From NCBI GenBank assembly GCA_021825225.1, contig JAKAIH010000004.1, positions 1 through 16,385 on the forward strand: a DNA stretch of 16,385 bases, in the 5' to 3' direction. The notes below the pieces were generated by a model that was given only the letters and a program-made list of their open reading frames with translations, did not search any database and had not been told where the DNA came from. The first letter of the stretch is position 1; the number at the start of each line of letters is the position of its first letter. The stretch is from Pseudomonadota bacterium (lineage in GTDB: Bacteria; Pseudomonadota; Gammaproteobacteria; Burkholderiales; SG8-39). The position numbers and the translations under genes are program-made. Positions 1 through 6,744 of this stretch are shown one piece after another.

Positions 1-597
1 CAGCAGTCTCGCCGCGAGCTGCTCCAATGCTTCGTCCGCAGGCCGCACGCGCGCGTCGACGCGGGTCGGCTTGCCGAAATCGAGCTCGACCTCGGCGTCG
101 AGCACATCGCCCGGCAGGCTGATGAATACCGGGCCGGTCGGCGGGGTCAGCGCGAGTTTGGCCGCGCGGCGCACGATGCGCGGCAAGTCTTCGGCGCGCG
201 TCACTTCGACTGCCCACTTGACCATCGGCTGCGCGATCGGCAGCAGCGGGTCGTACAGCAGCGGCTCGAGCAGACCGTGGCCCTGCTCCTGCTGGCCGCA
301 GGTCACGATCAGAGGCGAACCCGAGAACTTGGCGTTGTAGAGCGCGCCCATCGCGTTGCCCAGGCCGGGCGCGACATGCAGGCTGCAGGCGGCGAGTTGG
401 CCCGAGGCGCGCGCATAGCCGTCGGCCATGCCCACCACGATGGCTTCCTGCAGGCCGAGCACATAGTTGAGCTCGGGAAAATCGGGCACCACTTCCATGA
501 TTGGCAGTTCGGTGGTGCCGGGATTGCCGAACAGATGCGTTACGCCCTCGTCGATCAGAAGTTTGAGGAACGCGGAACGGCCGCTGAGTTTCGCCAT
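1..597 (-). CDS. Thiamine-diphosphate-dependent decarboxylase, benzoylformate decarboxylase-like (partial, N-terminal 199 residues)
   Basis: The frame is open from ATG at 597 to the left edge, so the C-terminal part lies outside the window. The N-terminal ThDP-binding (PYR) domain is clear: FGNPGTTELP at residues 23-32, LQEAIVVGMADGYAR at 49-63 with the cofactor-activating Glu51, LHVAPGLGNAMG at 73-84 with His74, and GPVFISLPGD near residue 170. Compared from memory with Pseudomonas putida benzoylformate decarboxylase, Glu47 and His70 are kept (Glu51, His74) but Ser26 is Thr28. The family also includes acetolactate synthase, oxalyl-CoA decarboxylase and related 2-keto acid enzymes; the His and the NPG motif favour the benzoylformate or phenylpyruvate decarboxylase type, but the substrate is not proven. 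The start lies 2 bases after the acyl-CoA dehydrogenase stop with no clear Shine-Dalgarno, which suggests translational coupling. It would act in the cytoplasm. Confidence 0.85.
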   Translation of the reverse strand, partial: MAKLSGRSAFLKLLIDEGVTHLFGNPGTTELPIMEVVPDFPELNYVLGLQEAIVVGMADGYARASGQLAACSLHVAPGLGNAMGALYNAKFSGSPLIVTCGQQEQGHGLLEPLLYDPLLPIAQPMVKWAVEVTRAEDLPRIVRRAAKLALTPPTGPVFISLPGDVLDAEVELDFGKPTRVDARVRPADEALEQLAARLL

Positions 598-599
598 GC

Positions 600-1763
600 T
601 CAGAACGACCGCGGCAGGCCGAGCACGTGCTCGGCGACGTAGGACAGGATCAGGTTGGTCGAGATCGGCGCGATCTGGTACAGCCGCGTCTCGCGGAATT
701 TGCGCTCGACGTCGTATTCGCAGGCGAAGCCGTAGCCGCCATGAGTCTGCAGGCAGATGTTGGCCGCCTCGAACGAGGCCTTGGCCGCGAGATGCTTGGC
801 CATGTTGGCCTCGGCGCCGCAGGGCTGATGCGCATCGAACAGCGAGCACGCTTTCCAGCGCATCAGGTTCGCCGCCTCGGTCTCGATGTAGGACTCGGCG
901 ATCGGGAACTGCACGCCCTGGTTCTGGCCGATGGGCCGGTCGAACACCACGCGCTCCTTGGCGTAGGCGCTGCCGCGGTTGATGAACCAGTAGGCATCGC
1001 CTATGCATTCGGCGGCGATCAGGATGCGCTCGGCGTTCAGGCCGTCGAGGATGTATTTGAAGCCCCTGCCCTCCTCGCCGATCAGGTTCTCCGCCGGAAT
1101 CTCCAGGTTGTCGAAAAACAGTTCGCAGGTATCGTGGCTGACCATGTTGCGTATCGGCTGCAGCGTGAGGCCCTTGCCTATGGCCTGGTGCAGATCGACG
1201 ATGAATATCGACATGCCCTCGGACTTGCGCTTGACCTGTGCCACCGGCGTGGTGCGCGCGAGCAGGATCATCAGGTCCGAATGCTGGATGCGCGAAATCC
1301 ACACTTTCTGGCCGTTCACCACGTAGCGATCGCCCCGCTTCACCGCCGTGGTCTTGAGCTTGGTGGTATCGGTGCCGGTGGTCGGCTCGGTCACGCCCAT
1401 CGACTGCAGCCGCAATTCGCCCGAGGCGATCTTGGGCAGGTACTTGCGTTTCTGCGCCTCCGAGCCGTGGCGCAACAGCGTGCCCATGTTGTACATCTGC
1501 CCATGGCAGGTGCCGGAATTTCCGCCGCACAGGTTGATCTCTTCCATGATCACCGAGGCCTGCGCCAGGCCCAGGCCGGAGCCGCCGTATTCCTGCGGGA
1601 TCAGCGCCGCCAGCCAACCGGCCTTGGTCAGCGCATCGATGAATGCCACCGGAAAATCGCGCTCGTAGTCGAGCTTGCGCCAGTACTCGTCGGGATACTC
1701 GCGGCAAAGATCGCGCAGCGCTTCGCGCAGCTCCTGGTGTTGATCGGGAGCGGGAATATTCAT
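600..1763 (-). CDS. Acyl-CoA dehydrogenase family protein, catalytic Glu at the isovaleryl-CoA dehydrogenase position
   Basis: This 387-residue FAD-dependent acyl-CoA dehydrogenase would introduce an alpha-beta double bond into an acyl-CoA and pass electrons to ETF. The start ATG at 1763 is preceded by GGAG with a 6-base spacer; a longer in-frame ORF reaches 1889 but lacks such a site. Visible landmarks are MGVTEPTTGTD (122-132, FAD/substrate loop), VWIS (154-157), the helix LNAERILIAAECIG (242-255) and QTHGGYGFACEYDVERKF (339-356). At the usual catalytic position (Glu376 of MCAD, within YQIYEG) this protein has Pro366 in YQIAPI. Glu245 in NAER aligns with the alternative catalytic Glu of isovaleryl-CoA and long-chain dehydrogenases (Glu254/Glu261), so the enzyme may still be active. 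It is directly upstream of the ThDP enzyme and divergent from the BadI-like gene, which places it in an aromatic or alicyclic acid pathway. The substrate is unknown. Confidence 0.93.
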   Translation of the reverse strand: MNIPAPDQHQELREALRDLCREYPDEYWRKLDYERDFPVAFIDALTKAGWLAALIPQEYGGSGLGLAQASVIMEEINLCGGNSGTCHGQMYNMGTLLRHGSEAQKRKYLPKIASGELRLQSMGVTEPTTGTDTTKLKTTAVKRGDRYVVNGQKVWISRIQHSDLMILLARTTPVAQVKRKSEGMSIFIVDLHQAIGKGLTLQPIRNMVSHDTCELFFDNLEIPAENLIGEEGRGFKYILDGLNAERILIAAECIGDAYWFINRGSAYAKERVVFDRPIGQNQGVQFPIAESYIETEAANLMRWKACSLFDAHQPCGAEANMAKHLAAKASFEAANICLQTHGGYGFACEYDVERKFRETRLYQIAPISTNLILSYVAEHVLGLPRSF

Positions 1764-1880
1764 TTTTTTCTCCGGATTTGCGTGGTTGGGAATCGCGACG
1801 GCAACCGGATCAGCCAGGGCTCCGGAGGCAAAAGACGCAACCTCCTGGCTGCTTCTTGATGTCCCCGGCGCGGAACTCGG

Positions 1881-1912
1881 TTGCGCCAAGGTAATGTGGT
1901 ACTCATAATACC
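1881..1912 (+). promoter_or_regulatory. Putative sigma-70 promoter for the badI-like gene, with a small dyad
   Basis: TTGCGC (1881-1886) and CATAAT (1904-1909) are separated by 17 bases. The -10 overlaps a short inverted repeat GGTA-N7-TACC (1898-1912), which could be an operator half-site pair. It lies in the 204-base gap between divergent catabolic genes, about 55 bases before the start codon. The -35 matches consensus at only three of six positions, so this is a tentative call. Confidence 0.35.
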
Positions 1913-1967
1913 GAACGAGCTCGAACTAAACAATCACCCTCAAATTGTCGGACGGGAATCCCACACC

Positions 1968-2756
1968 ATGGAATTCAAGCACATCATCTATGCGGAACAA
2001 TCCGGTGTTGCCACCATCACCATCAACCGGCCCAAGGTCTATAACGCGTTCAACAGCGACACCTGCGAGGAGCTGATCCGCGCCTTCGGCAAGGCCGGCT
2101 GGAACCGCGACATCGGCGTCGTCGTCCTGACCGGCGCCGGCGACAAGGCGTTCTGCACGGGAGGCGATCAGAGCGCCGACGCCGAGGACGGCGGCTACGG
2201 CGGACGCGGCACCATCGGCCTGCCGGTCGAGGAAATGCAGAGCATCATCCGCGACATCCCGAAGCCGGTGCTCGCGCGCGTGAACGGCTACGCCATCGGC
2301 GGCGGCAACGTGCTGGTGACGCTGTGCGACCTCGCCATCGCTTCGGACAAGGCGCAGTTCGGCCAGGTCGGCCCCAAGGTGGGCTCGGTCGATCCGGGTT
2401 TCGGCACCGCGCTGCTCGCGCGCGTGGTCGGAGAAAAGAAGGCGCGCGAAATCTGGTACCTGTGCCGGCGCTACAGCGCGCAGGAAGCCCTGGCGATGGG
2501 GCTGGTGAATGCGGTCGTGCCGCACGAGCAGCTCGATGCCGAGGTCGCAAAATGGTGTGCCGAGATCCTGCAAATGAGCCCGACCGCGATTGCGATCGCG
2601 AAGAGATCGTTCAACGTCGACACCGAGATGATCCGCGGCATCTCTTCCTTTGCGATGCAGGCGCTCAAGCTCTACTACGCCACCGACGAGTCGAAGGAAG
2701 GCGGCAACGCGTTCCGCGAAAAGCGCAAACCCGAGTTCCGCAAGTACGCGAAATAG
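1968..2756 (+). CDS. badI: 2-ketocyclohexanecarboxyl-CoA hydrolase-like protein (BadI), crotonase superfamily
   Basis: This 262-residue crotonase-fold protein closely resembles, from memory, BadI of Rhodopseudomonas palustris (about 260 residues), which hydrolytically opens the ring of 2-ketocyclohexanecarboxyl-CoA to give pimelyl-CoA. Shared signatures are AFCTGGDQS (61-69) and GYAIGGGN (107-114), forming the oxyanion hole, FGQVGPKVGSVDPGFGT (131-147) with Asp142, VVGEKKAREIWYLC (153-166) and the C-terminal EKRKPEFRKY (251-260). MenB (dihydroxynaphthoyl-CoA synthase) shares many of these motifs and is the main alternative. VDPG rather than FDGG, LKLYYATDES near 233 and the absence of other men genes favour BadI. 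The start ATG at 1968 matches the BadI N-terminus; an upstream in-frame extension to 1881 would overlap the predicted promoter. It is divergent from the acyl-CoA dehydrogenase and ends about 45 bases before a terminator. Confidence 0.83.
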   Translation: MEFKHIIYAEQSGVATITINRPKVYNAFNSDTCEELIRAFGKAGWNRDIGVVVLTGAGDKAFCTGGDQSADAEDGGYGGRGTIGLPVEEMQSIIRDIPKPVLARVNGYAIGGGNVLVTLCDLAIASDKAQFGQVGPKVGSVDPGFGTALLARVVGEKKAREIWYLCRRYSAQEALAMGLVNAVVPHEQLDAEVAKWCAEILQMSPTAIAIAKRSFNVDTEMIRGISSFAMQALKLYYATDESKEGGNAFREKRKPEFRKYAK

Positions 2757-2800
2757 CTGCGACGTACATCGGCGCAGCTCGCGCCCGCTGACGCGGGCAT

Positions 2801-2830
2801 AAAAAAGCCGGGCTGCGCGCCCGGCTTTTT
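2801..2830. terminator. Bidirectional intrinsic terminator between badI-like gene and cspA-like gene
   Basis: A perfect 7-bp stem GCCGGGC (2807-2813) / GCCCGGC (2819-2825) with a 5-base loop is flanked by six A on the left and five T on the right. It can terminate transcription from both sides and sits between convergent genes. Confidence 0.85.
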
Positions 2831-2848
2831 ATGGAGAAGCTGCCTGGA

Positions 2849-3052
2849 TCAAGCAGCTTGAATCTTGGCCGCCTGCTTGCCTTTTTTGCCGTCTACGATC
2901 TCGAAGGACACTTTCTGCCCTTCCTTGAGCGTCTTGAAGCCCTGCATGTTGATTTCGGAGAAGTGCGCGAAGAGATCTTCGCCGCCGCCGTCCGGGGTAA
3001 TAAAGCCGAAGCCCTTGGAGTCGTTAAACCATTTCACTGTGCCGGTTGCCAT
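2849..3052 (-). CDS. cspA: Cold-shock domain protein (CspA family)
   Basis: This 67-residue single cold-shock domain protein binds single-stranded RNA and DNA and acts as an RNA chaperone in the cytoplasm. It contains [14 protein letters not shown] (5-18) with the RNP1-like KGFGFI, and the RNP2-like DLFAHFSEI (26-34); the usual VFVHFS is LFAHFS here. The length is normal for CspA. ATG at 3052 is preceded by AAGGAA (3059-3064) with a 6-base spacer, so the 15-residue longer reading from 3097 is not supported. A strong promoter lies about 120 bases upstream, giving a long leader as in cold-inducible csp genes. Which CspA paralogue it represents cannot be told from the sequence. Confidence 0.96.
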   Translation of the reverse strand: MATGTVKWFNDSKGFGFITPDGGGEDLFAHFSEINMQGFKTLKEGQKVSFEIVDGKKGKQAAKIQAA

Positions 3053-3070
3053 GTCGCGTTCCTTTAAAAG

Positions 3071-3115
3071 TTGAGAACTCGGGTCAAACCCGATCAATCA
3101 ATGTTTGAATCTCAA
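3071..3115 (-). promoter_or_regulatory. Structured 5' leader element of the csp mRNA
   Basis: Just upstream of the Shine-Dalgarno the leader can form nested stems: an inner perfect hairpin CGGGT (3080-3084) / ACCCG (3088-3092) with a 3-base loop, enclosed by TTGAGA (3071-3076) / TCTCAA (3110-3115). Long structured leaders control temperature-dependent translation in E. coli cspA. Whether this one does so is an inference. Confidence 0.4.
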
Positions 3116-3179
3116 GACTGAAAAGGACGTACCGCTCACGGAACCGCTCTCAAGCACTTGAAACTAAACACTTGTCCGC

Positions 3180-3208
3180 GTTATACCCGCTAAACGCCAA
3201 ACCGTCAA
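3180..3208 (-). promoter_or_regulatory. Sigma-70 promoter of the csp gene
   Basis: On the minus strand TTGACG (3208-3203) and TATAAC (3185-3180) are separated by exactly 17 bases, with five of six consensus matches in each hexamer. The predicted transcript would begin near 3173 and carry a leader of about 120 nucleotides. Confidence 0.68.
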
Positions 3209-3257
3209 GGGGGGGTGCATCCACCGGCTTGGCGCGCACCTGGTCTCCGCAGGAAAC

Positions 3258-3285
3258 AAAAAGGGCGCGGCAATGCGCGCCCTTT
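3258..3285 (-). terminator. Intrinsic terminator of the earP-efp unit
   Basis: The stem AAGGGCGCG (3261-3269) / CGCGCCCTT (3276-3284) has a 6-base loop. Read on the minus strand it is followed by TTTGTTT, about 20 bases beyond the efp stop codon. Confidence 0.72.
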
Positions 3286-3304
3286 CTTGTGTCGAGCGAT
3301 CCGC

Positions 3305-3859
3305 TCAGACGCGGCGCTTGTACTCGCCTGTCCGGGTATCGATTTCGATCTTGTCGCCGGTGGCGCAGAACAGCGGCACCTGCACCGAGAAACCGGTGTT
3401 GATTTTCGCCGGCTTGAGCACCTTGCCCGAAGTGTCGCCGCGCACCGCGGGTTCGGTGTAGATAATCTCGCGCACCACGGTATTGGGCAATTCGACCGAA
3501 ATCGCGCGGTCGTCGTAGAACACGACTTCGCACTGCATGCCGTCTTCGAGGAAATTGATGCCCTCGCCCATGTTGTCTTTTTCGACTTCGAACTGGTTGT
3601 AGTCGGCGTCCATGAACACGTACATCGGATCGGCGAAATACGAGTAGGTGGATTGCTTGCGCTCGAGGACGACGATGTCGAATTTTTCGTCGGCCTTGTA
3701 AACGTTCTCGCTGATCGACTCGGAGAGCAGATTCTTGAGCTTCATTTTCACCACGGACGCATTGCGGCCGGACTTGCTGAACTCGGCCTTCTGCACCACC
3801 ATCGGGTCGTTTCCGAGCATGATCACATTGCCTGCGCGGAGTTCTTGTGCGATCTTCAT
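3305..3859 (-). CDS. efp: Translation elongation factor P, Arg32 type
   Basis: This 184-residue protein covers the full EF-P family: an N-terminal KOW-like domain (about 1-63), a central OB domain (about 67-121) and a C-terminal OB domain (about 129-184). EF-P binds between the ribosomal P and E sites and relieves stalling at consecutive prolines. The tip of the domain I loop reads [10 protein letters not shown] (29-38), with Arg32 where E. coli has the beta-lysylated Lys34. This is the class rhamnosylated by EarP, whose gene lies immediately upstream on the same strand 44 bases away. No strong Shine-Dalgarno is close to ATG at 3859; AGGA lies about 13 bases away. A 12-bp palindrome sits in the intergenic gap. 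Confidence 0.97.
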   Translation of the reverse strand: MKIAQELRAGNVIMLGNDPMVVQKAEFSKSGRNASVVKMKLKNLLSESISENVYKADEKFDIVVLERKQSTYSYFADPMYVFMDADYNQFEVEKDNMGEGINFLEDGMQCEVVFYDDRAISVELPNTVVREIIYTEPAVRGDTSGKVLKPAKINTGFSVQVPLFCATGDKIEIDTRTGEYKRRV

Positions 3860-3874
3860 ATCTGGTCTGTCGTC

Positions 3875-3886
3875 CTAACCGGTTAG
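3875..3886. promoter_or_regulatory. Perfect 12-bp palindrome between earP and efp
   Basis: CTAACCGGTTAG is a perfect inverted repeat located 15 bases before the efp start codon, next to an AT-rich stretch (3898-3920) that could contain an extra efp promoter. It may be an operator or an mRNA hairpin that controls efp translation. No regulator can be named from the sequence. Confidence 0.3.
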
Positions 3887-3903
3887 AGAGTGTCTAAAAC
3901 ATT

Positions 3904-5058
3904 CTATTTTAACAAATTTTCGCAAAACTGCGCAAGCCCGTTTGCAACATTCGGCAACGCGCCCAGCTGCACCGCCCAGCGGCGCGCATGCGCCTGCAGT
4001 TCGGGCCGCTTGGCACAGTAGCCTGGCCAGGCGGATTCGACTCCGGCCGCGTCGCCCTGGTTCCAGGCCCGCCACAATCCTGCGAGCGAAGCCGCTAGTT
4101 CCGGCGACAGGTCCTGGCAATACAGATCGAGAAAGGCCTGCAGCTTGGGCCAGTGCGCTCCCTCTTGCTGCGGGTAGATCTGCCATAGCAGCGGCCGCGC
4201 CGCCCATTGCGCGCGCACGAAGGAATCCTCGCCGCGCACGAGATTGAAGTCGCAGGCCCACAGCAGCCGGTCGTAGCGATCCTGCTCGAGGAAAGCGAAA
4301 ATTCGGACTTCGAGCCTGCCTATGCGCAGGACAGTGCCGGGCGCGAGACTTGCCGTTCCGAAGAACGCCGACAAGGCCCCGGTGGCGATTCCCTCCGGCA
4401 CCAGGCAGCGCACCGGCGTGTCGCCCGTCGCCCAGGCCCGCAACAGTGCACCTATCCCGCCGTGCGCATAGCAGAACAGCGAGACCTGCAGCTCGCCCGC
4501 GCCGGGTGCGGGGATGCCCAAATCCTCCCAGAACCGCAGCTGCTCTTCTGCGCAGGACTGAAACCGCGCGCGCGCCTGCGCCAGGTCCGGTTCCGCCAGC
4601 AAGCCGCCGGTGCCCGCGACGAAACCCGGAAAGTAGAAATGCTTTACCAGCGGCAGGGACGGATGAGGCGAAGGCAGTCCGTGGCAACCGCGCACCCAGT
4701 CTTCGGCGCTCAGATATTCGAGATTGATCCACGCCGGCCTGGGCGGTCTCGCAACCATGGCAGCGACATAGCTTGCCGGCGGATTGCAGGCAAAGGCCTC
4801 GACCACGACGTCGGCAGGCTCGACCACGGGGAAGGGCTCGCGCCACCACCTGATCTCCACGCCGCGGCTGTGCTGCACATCCAAACCGGGGACCACGCCG
4901 GGGCTGATCCTGGCGAGGCTGGCGAGATCATCGACCCACAGGCGCACGCGCTGTCCATGTTCGGCTGCCAGCTGCCGCGCCAAACGCCAGCAGACGCCGA
5001 TGTCGCCGTAGTTGTCGACCACGGTGCAGAAAATGTCCCAGCTGCGCATGGACGGCAT
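3904..5058 (-). CDS. earP: EF-P arginine rhamnosyltransferase EarP
   Basis: This 384-residue protein (formerly DUF2331) is an inverting GT-B glycosyltransferase that moves L-rhamnose from dTDP-L-rhamnose to Arg32 of EF-P in the cytoplasm. The N-terminus carries DIFCTVVDNYGDIGVCWRLA (8-27), containing the conserved Asp15 and Asp19 that match the catalytic-site aspartates of characterised EarP proteins. NLEYLSAEDWV (112-122) and the nucleotide-sugar site FNLVRGEDSFVRAQWA (271-286) with Glu277 follow. Two nearby ATGs are possible, 5058 or 5049; neither has a clear Shine-Dalgarno and the shorter form would lose only three residues. It lies upstream of efp with 44 bases between, so both can be co-transcribed. 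The dTDP-rhamnose synthesis genes are not in this window. Confidence 0.96.
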   Translation of the reverse strand: MPSMRSWDIFCTVVDNYGDIGVCWRLARQLAAEHGQRVRLWVDDLASLARISPGVVPGLDVQHSRGVEIRWWREPFPVVEPADVVVEAFACNPPASYVAAMVARPPRPAWINLEYLSAEDWVRGCHGLPSPHPSLPLVKHFYFPGFVAGTGGLLAEPDLAQARARFQSCAEEQLRFWEDLGIPAPGAGELQVSLFCYAHGGIGALLRAWATGDTPVRCLVPEGIATGALSAFFGTASLAPGTVLRIGRLEVRIFAFLEQDRYDRLLWACDFNLVRGEDSFVRAQWAARPLLWQIYPQQEGAHWPKLQAFLDLYCQDLSPELAASLAGLWRAWNQGDAAGVESAWPGYCAKRPELQAHARRWAVQLGALPNVANGLAQFCENLLK

Positions 5059-5114
5059 GGATTCGGGTATTCGTCGATAATGAACGCGGACCGAGACGAT
5101 TATGCGCTCGGCGC

Positions 5115-5141
5115 AAAAGAAACGGGGCGCTTGCGCGCCCC
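5115..5141 (-). terminator. Intrinsic terminator after the CHAT/cyclase/FecR-like locus
   Basis: The stem GGGGCGC (5124-5130) / GCGCCCC (5135-5141) has a 4-base loop and, on the minus strand, is followed by GTTTCTTTT. It lies about 25 bases beyond the stop of the last FecR-like gene and separates the locus from earP. Confidence 0.72.
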
Positions 5142-5166
5142 GGCTGCCCTGCTCGCTGAGTATCCT

Positions 5167-5823
5167 CTAGATGCGGCTTTTCACGTACGCGGCCAGCTCC
5201 TGCGCCTCGGGGTTGTTCGGCTGGCGCTTGAGCATCTCGTCGGTCACCGTCTTCATTTCGCCATACAGCAGGTGATCCTGCAGTACCGTGTAGTAGTAGA
5301 GCTCGGGCGTGATGTCCTCGGCTGCTGCCTTCTGGCGCATCTGCGTATAGTTGGCTTTGGCCTGATTCACTTCGGCCTGCTGCTCCGAACTCAGCCGTCC
5401 GGGCTTGCCGCCGCCGCGCACGGCGATCCCGCCGGAACGACCCAGTTTCGCGATCTGCACCAGATTGGGCACTTGCGCGATCTTCTGTGCCACGCCCGTG
5501 GGCAGCTGCGCCGCGTCCGCGACCTGCCCGCTCAGGGCCTCGCTTTGGCGGGTGCCGGCCTTGAAGCTCGCGGGGCCTTTCCAGGTTTCCTGGCGGCTGC
5601 CATCGAAATACACCAGGCGCAGCTGCGCGCCCGCAGGCAGGTTAAAGCGATCGCCCTCGCGCACTTTCATGAAGGCCTGCGCCTTGGACTGGGACCCGCC
5701 CTGGCCGGCGTAGCTCACATCGCCCGAGAGTTGGTTGATCAGGCCAACGTCGCTGCCTTGCGCACCGGCTCCAGGAGCCAAGCCCATAAGTGCGGCAGCC
5801 AATATCGATAGCAATATTTTCAC
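5167..5823 (-). CDS. Exported FecR-like domain protein, paralogue 1
   Basis: This 218-residue protein begins with GTG at 5823, supported by AAGGGGAA a few bases upstream. Residues 1-22 look like a Sec signal peptide, with a hydrophobic core at 3-17 and a cleavage region GAGAQ. The mature part starts with a FecR-like beta module (about 25-100): LINQLSGDVSY (28-38), KVREGDRFNLPAGAQLRLVY (53-72) and GSRQETWKGPASF (75-87). A charged linker (about 130-150) and a helical C-terminus follow, with DITPELYYYTVLQDHLLY (170-187) and DEMLKRQPNNPEAQELA (195-211). The whole architecture repeats in the neighbouring paralogue at 6039-6701. Classical FecR proteins join an anti-sigma domain to this module; none is present here. 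A periplasmic sensing or binding role next to the CHASE2 cyclase is an inference. The specific function is unknown. Confidence 0.83.
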   Translation of the reverse strand: MKILLSILAAALMGLAPGAGAQGSDVGLINQLSGDVSYAGQGGSQSKAQAFMKVREGDRFNLPAGAQLRLVYFDGSRQETWKGPASFKAGTRQSEALSGQVADAAQLPTGVAQKIAQVPNLVQIAKLGRSGGIAVRGGGKPGRLSSEQQAEVNQAKANYTQMRQKAAAEDITPELYYYTVLQDHLLYGEMKTVTDEMLKRQPNNPEAQELAAYVKSRI

Positions 5824-5892
5824 GATTTCCCCTTGTCGAAATTCAGGCCTTCAGCATCACGATGCTTGCCTGCCCCATGGCTCGAAGCAAAC

Positions 5893-5920
5893 ATTGTACC
5901 GATGCCAAGCCTATTCCTAA
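5893..5920 (-). promoter_or_regulatory. Weak candidate promoter for FecR-like paralogue 1
   Basis: In the 215-base gap between the two FecR-like genes, TTAGGA (5920-5915) and TACAAT (5898-5893) on the minus strand are separated by 16 bases. The -10 is good and the -35 is poor. The gap is long enough for this gene to have its own promoter. I see nothing else recognisable in 5824-6038. Confidence 0.3.
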
Positions 5921-6038
5921 CTCTTTGTCCATAAACGACATTAATTATCTACCGGCACCGCATGCGGCAACACGCCCATGAGATTCGTCAATTAGTGACC
6001 AAAAATGCACAGCCCCCCGATCGACGGATTCAGGCCGA

Positions 6039-6701
6039 TCAGTTCGACGCTTGGCTGCGCGCCCTCACCCATTCGGCCAGTTGCTGCGCTTCCGGATTTC
6101 CGGGCTGCCTGCGCAGCATTTCATCCACGACCGTCCGCATCTCGTCGTACAGCAGCTGGTCCTGGAGCGCGGTGAACAGATACAGCTCGGGCGTTATGTC
6201 GTCCTGCGCCAGGCGCTGGCGCAAATCGGCATAGGTGGCACGCGCCGCGGCGACTGCTGCCTGCTGCTCCGGGTTCGGCTGCCGCCTGGGCTTGAGCCCG
6301 CGCACCTGGACACCGCCCAGTTTCGCCATTTGAATCAGTTCCGGAATTTTCTGGATTTTCTGCGGCACATCAAGCGGCAGACTTGCCACCTGGTAGACCG
6401 TGCCGCTCAGCGCGTCGCTGCGCTCGATGCCGCTGCGGAAGTTCGCCGGCCCGCGCCAGGTCTCCTGCCGGCCATTGCGGAAGTAGACCACGCGGACCTG
6501 CGCCCCGGCTGCGAGCTTGAAGCGGTCACCCTGGCGCATTTTCATGAACACCCGCGCCCTGCCGCTGCCGCTGGCGCTGCTGTAGGAAACCTCTCCGGCC
6601 AGCTGTTGCACCAGACCGACGTCCGCTTCCTGCGCGTGTGCCGGACCGGACACCGCAAGCAGCAGCGCGCACGCGGACAGCACCCGCCCTATCGCTTCCA
6701 T
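6039..6701 (-). CDS. Exported FecR-like domain protein, paralogue 2
   Basis: The 220-residue reading from ATG at 6701 is chosen because GGGAG lies 6 bases upstream; the ATG at 6707 directly abuts that site, and the longer ORF from 6788 has no support. A signal peptide covers about residues 1-23 (core ALLLAVSG, cleavage AHA-QE). The FecR-like module has LVQQLAGEVSY (30-40), FMKMRQGDRFKLAAGAQVRV (52-71) and GRQETWRGPANF (77-88). The helical C-terminus has DITPELYLFTALQDQLLY (168-185) and DEMLRRQPGNPEAQQLA (193-209). These blocks match paralogue 1 nearly position for position, so the two arose by tandem duplication. It follows the CHASE2 cyclase by 104 bases on the same strand and is probably in the same operon. 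The role is unknown; it is likely periplasmic. Confidence 0.85.
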   Translation of the reverse strand: MEAIGRVLSACALLLAVSGPAHAQEADVGLVQQLAGEVSYSSASGSGRARVFMKMRQGDRFKLAAGAQVRVVYFRNGRQETWRGPANFRSGIERSDALSGTVYQVASLPLDVPQKIQKIPELIQMAKLGGVQVRGLKPRRQPNPEQQAAVAAARATYADLRQRLAQDDITPELYLFTALQDQLLYDEMRTVVDEMLRRQPGNPEAQQLAEWVRARSQASN

Positions 6702-6744
6702 GATCATCTCCCTAGAGCCGATCCACCATACTCCGATTCCGATC

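Noticed and set aside
627..1859. A 410-codon plus-strand ORF opposite the acyl-CoA dehydrogenase
   Set aside because: It is rich in Arg, His and Ala with no recognisable domain. The opposite strand encodes a clear enzyme.
1968..2756. The BadI-like gene as MenB of menaquinone synthesis
   Set aside because: The fold and several motifs are shared, but the VDPG motif and C-terminal region fit BadI better and no other men gene is nearby. It is kept as the main alternative.
4207..5811. A 534-codon plus-strand ORF spanning earP and FecR-like paralogue 1
   Set aside because: It crosses two real minus-strand genes and the terminator between them, and shows no family features.
6669..6701. LSAC near the N-terminus of FecR-like paralogue 2 read as a lipobox
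   Set aside because: The Cys is at residue 11, before rather than after the hydrophobic core, so lipoprotein cleavage there is not plausible. AHA-QE further on fits signal peptidase I.
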